Shown: positions 14,470-27,189 of the stretch, in pieces
Numbering within the stretch: the first letter of the stretch is position 1
Layout of the letters: every line of letters starts with the position of its first letter
DNA from: Chelonoidis abingdonii
Lineage: Eukaryota; Chordata; Testudines; Testudinidae
Direction of reading: 5' to 3'
Length of the DNA stretch: 64,000 bases
NCBI RefSeq assembly: GCF_003597395.2
Contig: NC_133770.1
Coordinates: 2,710,644-2,774,643, forward strand
Translations under genes and position numbers: made by a program
Notes under the pieces: generated by a model
What the model was told of the DNA's origin: nothing
What the model saw: the letters and a program-made list of their open reading frames with translations, nothing else
The model's database searches: none

Positions 14470-14905
14470 TGACGGTAACTCAGTTTCCTATCTGTTTTTC
14501 TCTTGGAGTTGAAATGTAGTTTATTAATAATCATGGACAGAATTTCTCTTCATTCTAATTCTACAGCTTCCTATGTTCTATAGTTCAGCTTCTTACCACT
14601 AGTACAGCAAAGACAAACATGCAAATTATGATTAGATGAAGTCATTTAGATTTGTTTTACATTAACTTCTCACAAGAGATTCCAATAAGGATTTATATGG
14701 ATGTGTCAAATCTGTACTTTTTTTGTGTAAAAAACATGGCAGCATTTCCATTAAAATCTCATTGTATCAAATTTTGGTCATTTCAAACAACACCTAATTT
14801 ATAGCGATGAAGAGTCAGCAGGCCCAGTGTCCATTTAAACTCTCCCCTCACACCAGACTCTCTTCCCAAACAGAGCCACCCCCTACAACTGCTTCTGTCT
14901 TTTAG

Positions 14906-14986
14906 CATATGAACATTGCAGGGTGTGCAGAAGGTCAGCAGTGTCAGACTGTTTCGGACCAGTGTGCAGAGGGCAACATTCCAAAG
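14906..14986 (+). other. Candidate 81-nt cassette exon
   Basis: A strong pyrimidine tract 'gcttctgtcttttag' precedes 14906 and a consensus donor CCAAAG|gtaaga follows 14986. The 81 bases are divisible by three and open in two frames: phase 0 (HMNIAGCAEG...) and phase 1 (YEHCRVCRRS..., Cys-rich). It lies 437 bp after the GIMAP stop. It could be a 3'-UTR or alternative exon, part of another transcript, or chance. Confidence 0.35.
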
Positions 14987-14989
14987 GTA

Positions 14990-16050
14990 AGAGCCCCTCA
15001 CAGAAAATGCTCTGCTGTCATGGGGATGGGAGTATTTCTTCACTGACACCAGGAATCAAACCCTTCTAATTTGTCTGATGTGCCAGCAAGTGTTTCAGCA
15101 TGGCTTTGATTTGACTGCAAGTGGGCCCCTAATCTATGCAAAACCATATGTAGTATATTCATAGTCATGCATATACTCAGGGGATTAAAGGATAAACACT
15201 AGCAGACTGGTTCTGAAGGAGGGGAAACTATCTCATCACCCTGCAATATGTCTGGGAAAGTAGAAGGGTGGATGAGGCAAAGCAAGAGTGCCAACAGCAG
15301 CACAAGCATTCCCAGAGTTCTCCATAGGAAGCCCAACATTGTTATGATCGAGAAGACCCCTGCTTTGTGCATGTAAGAAATAACGCTCTACACACATCAA
15401 AGTCCTGTTACTGCACAGTCACTTTAAAAGATGCTGATCCAGAAGCTGATGGCTGCTACCCTACACAGTCACAGGTACTGAATCAATTTTAAAAATATGC
15501 AAACTGACTGGGCCAGAATTTTGCTGACTAGTGAAGGATGCAGTATAACTTGCTGTCAGGAGCTTCACTATAACATGCCAATTCAGGGGGAAACTTCAAT
15601 AAGGCCTCCTATGTTGCTCATTTCATTGATGACCCATGGCCATAGGCTGGGCATGAGTGGGTGGGTAAGAGAATGAGGTAAAAGTGTGGGAAGGAAGGAA
15701 CATGGTTGGCAGCATGGCTACTGGGGAGACAAGGGAATGGTATTGTTGGGGGAAGGACACATTGCCACCTGGGGTGTCAGGAGACTTTAGGTCAAGTATT
15801 CTGAGTCTCTTTTATTGGAGAGGTGGATGGATCACAGAGATGTTAACTTGTGACTTGTTGGTGGCTGCATGTGCAAAAGAGATTGAGGTTCATGTGAGGG
15901 TTTGGAGGAAGTACCATGAAGCACTGTGGGATGTTGTCAACAAGTTCATGTTTCTCCTTTGAGAATGCTGCGGAACACCAGTTAACTACTGAGTTCAGTC
16001 CAAAACTCCCAAAAAGATCACAACAAAAACTTGAATCTGCTCATGAACAT
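14990..16050. other. Intergenic, nothing recognised
   Basis: Short chance frames only. I see no named repeat and no RNA gene. Confidence 0.4.
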
Positions 16051-16059
16051 ACATCATTT

Positions 16060-17140
16060 CACAAAATCATAAAATTGAAGGACTCAGGAAGTCTTTTAGA
16101 CATTCAAGACATGACTAAATGTTATGTAGATCATCCCTGACATGTTTGTCTAAGCTGCTCTTAAAAATCTTCAATAATAGAGATTCCTCAACCCAAGCAA
16201 TTTATTCCATTGCTTAACTACTGTGAAGTTTTTTCTAATGTCCAACGTAAACCTCCCTTGCTGCAATTTAAGCCCATTGTTTGTTGCTCTATCCTCAGAG
16301 GTTAAGGATAATCTGAGTTGCCTTGTCTCCCTCCTTCTTGTAACAACCTTTTATGTAATTGAAAATTGTTATTATGCCCCTCCCCCAGTGTTCTCTTTTC
16401 CTGACTAAACAAACCACTTTTTTTCAATCTTACCTCATAGGTCATGTTTTCTATACCTTGAATCATGTTTGCTCTTCTCTGGACTTTCTCCAATTTGTCC
16501 ACACATTTCTTATGTCCTTATTGAATTTCATCCTGTTTCCTTCAAACCATTTCTCCAGTTTGTCAAGATCATTTTGAATTTTAACCCTATCCTGGAAAGC
16601 ACTTACAGCATCCCCCGACTTGGTATCATCCACAAATTTTATAGGCATATTATCTATGTCTTTATCTGAATCATTGATGATGATATTGAACAGAACCGGA
16701 CCCAGAACTGATCCCTGCAGCACCCCATTCAATAGGCCCTTCCAGTTTGACTGTAAACCACTGATAACTACTCTGTGGGAATGGTTTTCCAACCAGTTAT
16801 GTACCCACCTTATATTTCCCTAGCTTGTTTATGACATGGTCATACAAGACAGTATCAAGAGCCTTACTGCATCAAGATATACTGCTTCCCCCCATCCACA
16901 AGGCTTGTTACCCTGTCAAAGAAACTATTAGGTTGGTTTGATGTGATTTGTTCTTGACAAATCCATGCTGACTGTCTTTATTGTCTTCTAGGTGTTTGCA
17001 AATTGATTGCTTAATTTTTTGATCCATTATTTTTCCTTGTACTGTAGTTAAGGTGACTGGTCTGTAATTCCCTGGGTTGTCCTTATTTCCCTTTTTATAG
17101 ATCGGTACAATATTTGGATGCTTTGGGCCTATTGCTCACA
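16060..17140 (-). mobile_element. CR1 LINE, RT and 3' region
   Basis: A 109-codon minus-strand frame (16792-16463) shows CR1 reverse-transcriptase text: VLQGSVLGPVLFNIIINDSD and FVDDTK, the catalytic aspartate motif (usually FADDTK). The remainder toward 16060 is the CR1 3' region. Both ends are truncated. Confidence 0.85.
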
Positions 17141-17559
17141 TTAATATCCCAACTCAGTTTAAAACCAAAGTTCACCCGAACCCAATGTGGGCCTATATCC
17201 CTTCAAACTGGCATTACTTTAACCTGGTGGGATGAGTCTTAGGTTTTGAAAGTTTAAATCACTATTTATAACCTGTTTAGGCAGGACAGTGAACAAAAGA
17301 ACTGGGGATGGGAGAACACTCTATGTTAAAGACACCATAACCTCTTTTAGAAATTTTGGTAACTCAGACCCATAGGACCTTGAATGCATATGGATCAATG
17401 TGCTAACTAACAAAACCCAGGAGGGGTACTGGAGATAGTCTGCTTTAGACCACTAATCAAACCAGAGAACAGGATGAGCTACTCCTTCAGCACCTGTCTG
17501 TAACATGTGGAAATATGGGAAGGGCTGTTACAAACAGGACAGTGATCAATTGCTCTCCA

Positions 17560-18170
17560 TGGTCACTGAAGGTAGAACAAGGAATGGGACTCCTGTGCAG
17601 CAAGGGAGATTTAGATTAGATATGAGGAACACGTTCTAACCCTTAGTAGTTCAGCTCTGGAATAGGTTTACACGAGAGGTTGTGGAATCCCCACAACTGG
17701 AGGTTTTTAAGACCTGGTTAGACAAACACGACTCAGGGGTGGTCTAGGTTTACTTGGTCCTGCCTCAGTGCAGAGGGCTGGGCTAGACAACCTCTTGAGG
17801 TCCCTTCCAGCCGTAGGCACCGACTTTCCCTCTGCCCACTGGGTGCTCAACCGCCCTGCCCCTGCACTGCCCCTCCTCCATCCTACCCCCTTCCAAGTCC
17901 CTGCCCCACCTCTTCTCCACCTCCTCCCCTGAATGTGCCAAGCCCCTGCTCCTCCCCCTCCCTCCCTGAAAGTCCTAAGTGCTGCCAAACAGCTGTTAGG
18001 TGGCTGGTGGGTGGGAAGCACTGGGAGGAGGCAGGGTGGAGCTTGGCTGCTGGTGGCTGCGGAGCACATACTAATTTTTCTCTGTGGGTGCTGCAGCCCT
18101 GGAGATCCTGGGAGTCAGCACCTATGCTTCTAGCCCTACATTTCTGTGATTCCATGTCATACAAAGTCAA
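17560..18170 (+). mobile_element. CR1 LINE 3' end split by a MITE
   Basis: CR1 3' sequence in plus orientation ends 'cttgaggtcccttccagcc' at 17812 and resumes at 18136 with 'ctacatttctgtgattcc'. The break is a MITE at 17813-18127. Confidence 0.75.
17813..18127. mobile_element. MITE inserted in CR1 3' end
   Basis: A 315-bp GC-rich unit with imperfect inverted ends ('gtaggcaccgact' and 'agtcagcacctatgc'). Flanks ttccagcc (17805-17812) and ttctagcc (18128-18135) match at 7 of 8 bases, so an hAT-type 8-bp duplication is likely. Removing the insert restores a normal CR1 terminus. Confidence 0.75.
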
Positions 18171-18199
18171 ATACCTTGAACAGGAGAGGCTGAGTAACA

Positions 18200-18360
18200 C
18201 CTCCTCTATTACAGCCAATAGCCTGGTGATTAGAGAACTCATTTGGGAGGGGGAGAACGGGGTTCAAGTCCCAGTTCAATACTAGGCAGAGCAAGGATTT
18301 GAACTTCGCTGTCCTATACAGTGGATGAGTGCCAAATCCACTGGGCTAGCAGGTATAGTG
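18200..18360 (+). repeat. tRNA-like SINE fragment (tentative)
   Basis: 'ggtgattagagaactcat' followed by 'ggggttcaagtccc' resembles the A- and B-box region of a tRNA-derived SINE. Similar text occurs near 7940 and 8495. The family is not identified. Confidence 0.35.
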
Positions 18361-19084
18361 GGGGGAGCCACTTATCCCTCAGCCATCATTTGGGCACTAC
18401 AGGTGAGCTAGGTCACGGGCAGGAAATTACTAGTTTGCACATCTCATGGGGCTTAGATGTGAGTTAGATGTTGTCAGGACTCAGCTTTTCACAGAAGCAT
18501 AAATTTGGGCACTTTGGGGTCTTTACAACAGGAAATTTAGGTGTCTGCAGGGTTAAGTGACAGTGGAGCTGGGATTTGGAAAATTTAAAATTTTGATACA
18601 GGCATTTAACATGGCAGTTAGGAGCTTAAGTTCCTTTGTGGAGCTAGCGCCTGATCTTCATCCATCATGAGGAGAATATTAACCAATGACACAGAAGCAG
18701 TTGCTGTGCCATGTGGAGGTTAGAAACCAAATTACCCAGGATTCAGGAAATCTGAGACATAATCTGAGTTGCCTTGGCACCTCCTTTTCCATAATGGTAA
18801 CCAAAATGGAATACTAACTTTTGGTTCCCAATTGGATAAATTGTCAGGTGTTTCTGAGCTGAGGTCAAACATTAGCAATCCATTCAAGGAATTTGTACCG
18901 TCTTTCCTCAAGAGAGGCACTGGCCATCTTCACAAGTCAAGAAGCCAATGCCTCAGCAACCAGGAAGAAACCTGCCCAAAGTACAAGTTGTGTCTCAAAG
19001 CTCTCCTAGCACCTCCAGAGCAATTCTGGATAAAAATCAAGCACAGAAGATCGAACGTTCATCCCTCCAGATAGTAATGAAATA

Positions 19085-19205
19085 ATTGATAATAATGAAG
19101 TAGCATCTAGTCACCTCAACCAACTCAGAACCCCATTGGGCTAGGTGCAGTACAAACATATAGTAAAAACAGTCCCTGTGTCCACAAGCTTAGAGCGAAA
19201 AATAC
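19085..19205 (-). repeat. MIR/CORE-type SINE
   Basis: 'cagaaccccattgggctagg' followed by 'tgcagtacaaacatatag' and 'cagtccctgtgtcc' is the reverse orientation of the SINE type seen at 60-215. Confidence 0.6.
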
Positions 19206-20399
19206 AAGATGTAATACAAGCCTCCTCTCCTAGCGGCTAGAGTCTGTGGAGGCAGAGGGGATGGGGGCCCCAGTCCCTCTCACTCTACTGGGTTCCTGTG
19301 AGCACTGAAAGGCAGATGTCCTCTACCTGCAGCTGGGCTAATGCTCTTTCTTGAGTCTCTTGCTATCTCTCTACCCACCCCCCCGAGGCATGTCATGACT
19401 TCCAGTTGCCCCTGGCAGTGTGGTCTATGGGTCTCAGCAAGTGAGGGGGGTCCTTGTTCTGTGCAGCAGACCTCCCCTGGAATAGCCTCTAGGTATAGCC
19501 CCTCTATAGCTGTGAGCGCAGATCTTACTTTCTTCATCCACCACCCTGCTGTGCTGAAGAGATTCCCCTTTAAGTCCCTCCTCCAACTGGACCATGCCCA
19601 GCAGGGCTGTCAGGGCAGGGCTTCATGGACCCAGAATTGTTCTTGCACACTTATCGCTCCAATGTGGGCTTTATCCAGCCCATCATAGCGGGGTGAAACA
19701 AACAAGTGGCAGAAGATGGAGGGGTGGGGGAAAGGATGAGTTTACAAAAATAATTGGATATTTTAGCATAGGTTTACAATGTGCACAGTTCTTAGGTGAT
19801 CAGTAAACACAAATCACCACTTGTCTAGCCATTATCAGAAGGCAGTGTCCTGTACGCTGAAAGCCAAACCCACCTGGAGCCAAGACATCAGATAATTTCC
19901 CAACAGCCTCTCTGTATTTGGAGTTGCCAGCTTCACAGTGTTTATCATTGTTTTGTCTATGCTGGTTGACAACAGTTTGAAAATGATTCAAGCTCTCAGA
20001 GTGGCTCTAGTACACCCATAAGGAGAGGAGCCGTGGGACAGAGGGAGGAGAATCACGGGACTTTGGAGTTTGACCAGAATTCTACAAGCATCTTCCTGGC
20101 TTGAGCAATGTGCAGAGAGAACAATCCTAGAATGCACAGAGACTGGCAGTGAGGCAAAGGACCATGGGATACCTGCCCAGAATGCCATGTGCTTAGTGGC
20201 ACCAAGCCTGTTATGTGTACGCAGTTATAGCAATTGAAACAGGAAACAGCTGTCCATGCATATGCTACCCCTGTGCCATATGTACTGTGCACCAGATAGC
20301 GGACTTCATCTCAGACATTTATTCCTAGTAGACAATGTTTAACTTGGTTACTAATGGATTGGGATGTACTTCATCATCCTCATGGGATACGGACATGTC

Positions 20400-20700
20400 A
20401 ACCTGCTTCATTCTAAATGCAGAATAGAGATATTTATTGGAAACATCCCAATTTTTATAGCATTATTAACAATTTAATCTCTCCTTCAAATAATAGGATT
20501 ATACCATTGTTAGGGTTTCTCATAGGCCTGTAATTGCTGGATCACCTCCAGAGCCCTTTTTAAAAATTGGTGTCACATTAGCTCTCCTCCAGTCATCTGG
20601 TGACAGAAACTGATTTAAATGGTAGGTTACAGAAGACAGGGCAAGAGGATACCACAGCATCATCTGGAGGGAGTGTCCCATCTATAGGATCATTTCCCTC
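20400..20700 (-). repeat. CR1 LINE RT fragment
   Basis: The block around 'ctcctccagtcatctgg' is reverse-oriented CR1 reverse-transcriptase sequence of the same type as 2850-2960. It is degenerate. Confidence 0.55.
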
Positions 20701-20873
20701 TGCTTCAGTTGGATGTTCTCCTTCCCTGGGACTTTTATCCTCCTCAACAGCACAGAGTTTGCCAGACTAGGGGTGGGACCATTCTACTATGCCCCGGAAA
20801 GTCTCATCTATGCACATCTCTGTCTCCCTCAGCTCCTCCAGTTCAGCCACTCTGGTCTCCAAAACCCATACAT

Positions 20874-21481
20874 CAGGGGTGGGCAAACTACTGCCCATGG
20901 GCCGGATTCGGCCTGTCAGGGCTTTGAATCTGGCTTGCGGATTTGCCACCTCCATGGTGCTATGGGCCCCACTCTGCTCCGGGAAGCGGCCAGCACCATG
21001 TCCCTGCGGCCCCTGGGGGAGGGGGAACAGAGAGCTCCGTGTGCTTTTCTTGCCTGTGAATACCTCCCCCGAAGCTCCCATTGGCCAGGAACAGGGAACC
21101 ACAGCCAATAGGAGCTTCAGGGGAGGTATCACAGGTAGGGAGAGCCCTCTGCTCCCACTCCCCGAGGGCAGGCAGGGACATGGTCCTGGTCACTTCCCGG
21201 AGCAGAGCGGCGCGGGGCCAGGGCAGGCAGGCAGGAAGTGCTGCTGCCACCCCAGAGCCACTCCTGGTAAGCGGTGCCAGGCTGGAGCCCACACCCCAAA
21301 CTCCTCCTGCACCCCACAACCCATCCCCCTACCCTGACCCCCTTCCTGCACACCGCACCCCTCCCACATCCCACACTCCCTCCCGCACCTCAACCACCTG
21401 CCTCAGCCCTACAGCCATGGCTCTGCAAGCAATTTCCTCACTCCAATGTGGCCCTTGGGCCAAAAAGTTTGCCCACCCCTG
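20874..21481. mobile_element. GC-rich non-autonomous hAT element
   Basis: Perfect 16-bp inverted termini: caggggtgggcaaact at the left and agtttgcccacccctg at the right. The 608-bp unit is GC-rich and contains a roughly 90-bp internal inverted repeat (21000-21180: the 'ggggaggtattcac' and 'ggggaggtatcacag' arms). An 8-bp flanking duplication is not evident. The open frames inside are by-products of GC content. Confidence 0.8.
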
Positions 21482-21625
21482 ATCTAGACCATCTTTGACA
21501 GAGGTTCATCTAACTTGCTCTTAAAAATCTCCAATGACTGAGATTCCACAACCTCTCTGGGTAATTTATTCCAGTGCTTAACTACCCTGACAGAAAGTTT
21601 TTCCTAACGTCCAACCTGTGAATTA
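21482..21625 (-). repeat. CR1 LINE 3' fragment
   Basis: 'tccagtgcttaactaccctg' followed by 'aaagtttttcctaacgtcc' is CR1 3'-region text in reverse. Confidence 0.65.
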
Positions 21626-21902
21626 TGGCGAGTTGTGGAAAAGAACTTCAGGGACTGTTCTTGTTTGCATAGGCACACCCACCCCGCCTAGCATGAGCCC
21701 ACAGCCATCCAAATAGTCACTTTGGCTGCTGTAGGATCCCCAGTTTCTCTGTTATTCGGGCAGGAAGAATAAAATGTTGTTACCCTGATTATGTGAATCA
21801 AGGCCAGTGGAACTGTTTTATGACAGAGGGACTCGCTATCAACTCAGTAGCACTTGCTAGACAAGGGACATGGGTTCCAAAACTCTGTAAATTGAGAGAG
21901 AG

Positions 21903-21940
21903 GGACCCGACCCGACCCGACCCGACCCGACCCGACCCTG
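21903..21940 (+). repeat. (GACCC)n microsatellite
   Basis: About seven uninterrupted pentamer units. There is nothing else around it apart from ordinary intergenic sequence. Confidence 0.95.
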
Positions 21941-23439
21941 GACTGCCTGAAACACCAATTGCACCTTCTCCTCTCTCCACAGTTAATTTTGATTCTATTA
22001 GAAGCCTAGTTACAGGCTGCTGTGCTGAATTCACTTTGGGCTAATGCTAGGCACTAGCACTGAGGCTCTCCTACTACAAGCAGGAACCACTAAGAGGGGA
22101 AATCACTAAAGAGCTAAGATTGCTGGGAGCTGAGATCACTGAATGCTGTATTAACTAGTGGGGGAGCCTGAAGATATATTGCTAAGCAGCTGGCAAAGCA
22201 GTGCAGTTTGTGGGATGGTTGGAATGGCCCATGGGATGAGGAGCAGAGCTGATCAGTTTGTGGGATGGTGAGTGGAGTTAAGTGGGGCAGTATGGCCTTC
22301 TAGAGGCGCCCGGGGGGTGGTGGTATGTAGTTGTTCCAGGTCACTGGGTCGGGGCTCGAGCCGGTTTTGAATTGCATTATTGAAATGGAACCCCTAGGTA
22401 CTAACCCAGCCCTTGTTGCTGCCAACTCTGACGAGCAGAAGGGTTACACAAAAACTGAGAATAACAAAATATAAATGACTCTTTTCCCATTACTACAGTT
22501 ACAGAAAAGTTGGTGAAAGTTAGCTAGAATCATTTGGCTAAAATCAAAACATTCAATCCATAGAATTAAAATAGAAGTTATTGTTCCCTCCCAATTTCTC
22601 CTTGCTATAATTAGCATTGCCCAAGCTTCCCTGGTAGATGGTTAACAGTATAACGAACCTGCTGCAAAAATGCTTCAGAGTTAGGGAACACAGCCTGCTT
22701 CCTGCTCCTGAGTTCAGCTTCTTACAACTGACACAAGACACATGGCCCTTAGAAAAGCAGCTGCTCTGACTGCTTGCTATCAGGGGGCCTTCCATTCACC
22801 CCCTCCCCTGGTTCTTGTCCTGCAGACAGCAAGCTGCAAAAGACCAGAAGTCCAAGTGCAGACAATGTGATGTTTATTGGGGTTTAGTTTCCAAGCAAGC
22901 ACATTCCGAAGCCCTTCACACTTGTCAGGCTTATCTCTATACGCAGATTGAGTCTGTTCCCCAGTGTTCTGTTCCCAGCTCTGACACCACAGGCCTTTAC
23001 CCCATGGCCCACTTCCCCTGTTCCCAACTCCCAATTGCCCCATTCCCCTTCCCACTCCCCCTCCTCCTTCTTAGCAGGCTCAAATATACCTGTACTGTAC
23101 ACACCTAGTCACAGCCCTTACCGCTTCTGGTCATGTTCTGCTCTGGAGGGTCGTGAGTTGGGATTTTTGTCCCACCTCTTTTCTACCCCACTGGAGGAGT
23201 AAGGAGAGAGGTTATACTCTAGTCAGGGGCAGGCATTTCTCTGGTCTTTTTAGTGTGTTGTACCACCCCCCTAATCCCTCTTGACCATCCGGACTGGTTG
23301 CTTGACCTTGCCTCATGATAGGAACTGAGGCAGTGTGAGCCTCTACATTGCATTCCCACCATGCCCTCTCCATCTCTTTTCTCTTCCCATTATACTAACA
23401 AACCCGGCTGGTTGTGGGAAATGCAGCACAGTTCTCCTC

Positions 23440-23695
23440 ACACCTTCTGTGGGTCATCTTAATTATCACTTCAAAAGTTTTTTTTTCTCCTGCTGATGAT
23501 AGCTCATCTCAATTGATTAGACTCTTCCTGTTGGTATACATACTTCCATTTTTTCATGTTCTCTGTATGTATAAATATCTCCTGTCTGTGTGTTCCATTC
23601 TGTGCCTCCGAAGAAGTGAGCTGTAGCTCACAAAAGCTCATGCTGAAATAAATTTGTTAGTCTCTAAGGTGCCACAAGTACTCCTGGTCTTTTCA
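23440..23695 (+). mobile_element. Penelope-like element 3' region
   Basis: The sense strand has CCGAAGA, an extra A, a perfect stem GTGAGCT/AGCTCAC with loop GT, then AAAA-GCTC (GAAA decayed), followed by 'tttgttagtctctaaggtg' and 'ccacaagtactcctg'. It is a relative of the copies at 27.2 and 42.8 kb. The hammerhead-like core is decayed. Confidence 0.65.
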
Positions 23696-23939
23696 CAGTT
23701 TCTTTGTTCTTCACACATTAGTAAGGATGTAAGAGTATCAAAAGTCAAACCCCAGATTCTATCTCAGGCTAACAAACAGACTTATATGCTAACACTCCAC
23801 CCCTTTTTCCTTCTGGGATCCTCCTGCCCAGGTGTCCGGGAAAAGTATAGGACATGTGGTGACACATTTCCTGAGAGGGCCAGGTATTAAGATGGAATGT
23901 GTCAGGGCTCCACTGCTCCCTATGCAGTATAGGGCCCTG

Positions 23940-24620
23940 CACCTTCCCTTGTACGGACATACTGCAGGTATAGTCCAATTAGTCCAATCAGACTCCCCAC
24001 AGTGATGGGCCCGAGAAGAATGCGTCCGGGTTATCGGTTACACTTTGGCGGAGGGCCTATTACATTACTTATACATAGAGGTTGTTCTTTGTGGGGCTGT
24101 GTCCCCCGTAGCCACGACAGTATACGTTGCAGGATTAGTATTCTTAATAATAGGTCAACAACCATAATGATCCACTGTAACATCAGGAGCCCTGACCCTT
24201 GTGACGTAGTCCAAAATTCAGGCCATTACCAAAAACTCTGCTTCTTCCCTTTTGCCAGGGTTAAAACCCTGTAACACCATTCTGGAGTGTGTAGTTGAAA
24301 TGTGTCCAGCTATTGGCAGTTGCAGCGAGCTGCCTCTGCAGCGTCCGTGTACTTTTGTCCATATCACAAGTCCACTGGATATTGACAGAAAAATGGGGTT
24401 TTGTCCAAGCCAGCTTGACCACGTGGTATGGAATTAGGTAGTACACACTGGTTCAATTGTTCACAGCAATGAGTTCCACAGATCCATTCGCGTACCATAG
24501 TCCTGATGGCAGTGTGTAGATGTCTGTAACTGTGCCAGATGCTTGGTCCCCAAACGTTATGCACATTCTCAGAAAACACCCCATAAATATCCCCCCTAAT
24601 GGTCCCTATTTGCAACAGGA
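23940..24620 (-). pseudogene. Endogenous retrovirus env-like remnant
   Basis: Minus-strand frames show a Cys-paired ectodomain-like piece (WICGTHCCEQLNQCVLP, in the frame 24615-24364) and, downstream in another frame, a hydrophobic stretch with a short charged tail near 24040-23950 (LGPITVGSLIGLIGLYLQY). This order resembles the end of a retroviral envelope glycoprotein. The frames are separated by stops and shifts, so the copy is dead. No gag or pol was found next to it. The assignment is moderate to weak. Confidence 0.4.
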
Positions 24621-25374
24621 TGTTAATTCTGCACCTCCATGGCCACTGGGGAGGGACACATTCAAATATTTTCTCTGGACAAACAATTACTTAACAGAAT
24701 TATTGTCCATTTTACACCATTCTATCATCCCCATTTATCCTCCAGTGGTTCCCAGGGAGCTCCTCACTGTCTTATTATTCCCATAGGACTCATGGGGACC
24801 ACCTTAGCAGCCATCCCATTCCAAGGTACCATGGTAACTATTAAAGAGGTGCCAGTCCCAGAGCTGAGCATTTTGTATTCCCTTCCCTTCCCAAGTTAGC
24901 TTTCTGAAGCCACCCCCCACCCATGTCATGAGGTTCCTGTCCACTGAGTTAGCTGCAGGTTCACTTTTGCTGTCCTTTTCCATCTCATTGAGATTGCATA
25001 CAGTTGCTGTGCCAGTAGCTCATTGATTTGCTGCTGCATATTTACATTCTGGCTTATCAGTTACTTACTTATCCAACGGTTCCCCAGATTTCATACACCC
25101 AGCCCTGTGTTTCCTGCTGCCCACAAATCCCTTTTCCAGTGACGATTCCATGTGCGTCTTCTCACTCCTCAATTAAATTGTTGCTTCAACCCTTCTAGGT
25201 ATGTGCTGCAGTTGGGGTGTACCTGGTCCACCCACCATTCTCTGGGGCGTACCACCCACGTAATGGACTGGAAAGAAATGCTGAAAAATGCTGGTTGCAC
25301 CTGCTCCCCTATCACATCTGACTTGAGTGTCTAGGTGGAATGCATGGGGCTGGGTTGCTCTAAGGCAACTGTGT

Positions 25375-25510
25375 TTTGGCTTCTGGGTAACCAGTGAGGT
25401 ATTATAGAAGCTGCTTGATGCTGGCTTGGTGAATCTAAGTATTGGAATATCCAGCTTTGGGGATTGTTTGCCCCCATTCTTTGCAGTTTGGCCCTAATTG
25501 AGGCTTCTTT
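25375..25510 (-). repeat. Second copy of the 11.9-kb dispersed repeat
   Basis: 'taaccagtgaggtattatag' and 'gctggcttggtgaatctaag' are the reverse of 11865-12010, with mismatches. Confidence 0.55.
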
Positions 25511-25651
25511 TTCCTGTGACCCTGGTCACACCTGATAAAGGTACTGGTCCAGTACTGTCTGGAAATGGTAGAACTGACAGCAATAATGTGGAAAAAGAGA
25601 AGTGTTCAAGAAATATTTCTTTTCAGTATTTGGGGAAAAGGTAGATGACAT

Positions 25652-25745
25652 AGGCCAGGTCTACACTGCGACTTTAAATCGGTTTAATGGCCGATATACC
25701 GATTTAACACTGTATCCGTTCACACGACGTCGTCATTAATATCGA
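25652..25745 (+). mobile_element. MITE end truncated by assembly gap
   Basis: 'ggccaggtctacactgcgac' begins a known type of turtle MITE inside CR1-like sequence (25560-25650). The remainder runs into the gap. Confidence 0.5.
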
Positions 25746-25845
25746 NNNNNNNNNNNNNNNNNNNNNNNNNNNNNNNNNNNNNNNNNNNNNNNNNNNNNNN
25801 NNNNNNNNNNNNNNNNNNNNNNNNNNNNNNNNNNNNNNNNNNNNN
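25746..25845. other. Assembly gap, 100 N
   Basis: Exactly 100 N, the conventional symbol for a gap of unknown size. Confidence 0.99.
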
Positions 25846-27185
25846 GCATGGATTGATCGAGGATACCAAAGGAGCACTTGACAAGATGATAAAAGTCATT
25901 GCAGGAGAACTAATAAACTCTTGCTTCAGATCTCACTGCTGAGGATGTAGGGCAGATTCCCAAACCTGAGCCGTGCTTTTGTAAGTGACAAATCGAGGAA
26001 CTGCGGGCACAGATTGAAGTGCTTCACTAGAGGAGGTTTTGGAATTATATTGATAAGACTTAACATAACAAGATCACTGGACCAGATGGCATTCACTTGC
26101 AAGAGGGCTTGAAAGAACTCAAATGTGAAGATTGCGGAATATTAACTATGGTTTGTAAACCTGTCGCTTTAAATCAGCTTTTGTACGCCAAGATTGGAGA
26201 TTAGCTAATGTAATGCCAATATTTGTAAAGGGCTCTATGAGGTGACCGGCAATTACAGACGGTAAGATTCTAACGACAAATTACTGGGGCAAATTAGTTG
26301 AAAACAATAGTTAAAAATTAAATTGTTCAGACGCAGTAGAAAGGAACCATAAATTGTGTTGGCAAAAGTCAACATGGTTTCTCTAAAGGAAATCATGTCT
26401 TATTAATCTATTGAGCAGTTTCTTTGAAGGTCAACAAACATGTGGACAAAGAGGATCCAGTGGACATAGTGTGACTTTAGCTGTCCAGAAAACCTTTGAT
26501 AAGGGCCTCACAAAGGCTCTTACGTAAATTATTGTCAGTGCAATAAACGTTGAAAATCCTTTCATGGATTAAATACAGGAACAAAGGATGGGAGAAGATA
26601 AATGGTAAAATGTTCGAATGGAGAGGGTAACTGCGGTTCCCCAAGGTTCAGTCCTAGGACCAATCCTATTTCAATCTATTCATAAGAATCTGGTCAGTAG
26701 AGGGGTAACAGTGAGGTGGTAAGTTTGCATGATGTACTAAACTGCTCTTAGATAGTTAAGACAAGCCGATGTTGAAGAACTTCAAAAAGATCTCACAAAA
26801 CTAAGTGTTGAGCAACAAAATGGCAAATGAAAGGTTAATGTGGATAAATGTAAAGTGAATGCACACTCGGAAAAAAATAACCCCAACTTACGATGGGGCT
26901 AATTGAACAACAAATCAGAAAAAAGAGATCTTGGAGTCATCGTGGGATAGTTCTCTGAAGATGTTCCCATGGCCAGTGTGGCAGCAGCACATCAAAAAGC
27001 AAACAGCGATGTGTAGGAATAATTTAAAAGCGTATTTAGGAATAGATGGGGAATATTCGTTATTGCTTATAATAAATCCGATGGTTGCGCCCCCACATCT
27101 TGATATGCATGACAAGATGTGGTCTCTCATCTCAAAAAAAATATATATGACACTAGAATAGTTCAGAAAAGGGCAAACTAAAATG
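25846..27185 (+). mobile_element. CR1 LINE in error-rich sequence
   Basis: The order of CR1 pieces is normal ('gctgaggatgtagggcag', the segment around 26425-26520, the RT region to about 26870, the 3' region), but small insertions and deletions are far denser than in the CR1 at 43.9-46.2 kb. This suggests low-accuracy sequence next to the gap rather than old decay alone. Confidence 0.65.
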
Positions 27186-27189
27186 TTTT

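Noticed and set aside
17707..18285. Overlapping Pro/Gly-rich frames of about 120 codons
   Set aside because: They fall within a GC-rich MITE inserted in CR1.
18769..19074. 101-codon plus-strand frame
   Set aside because: No domain, no splice context and no low-complexity explanation; most likely a chance frame.
20713..21500. Overlapping 120-182-codon frames on both strands
   Set aside because: They lie in and around a GC-rich non-autonomous hAT element and show no domain.
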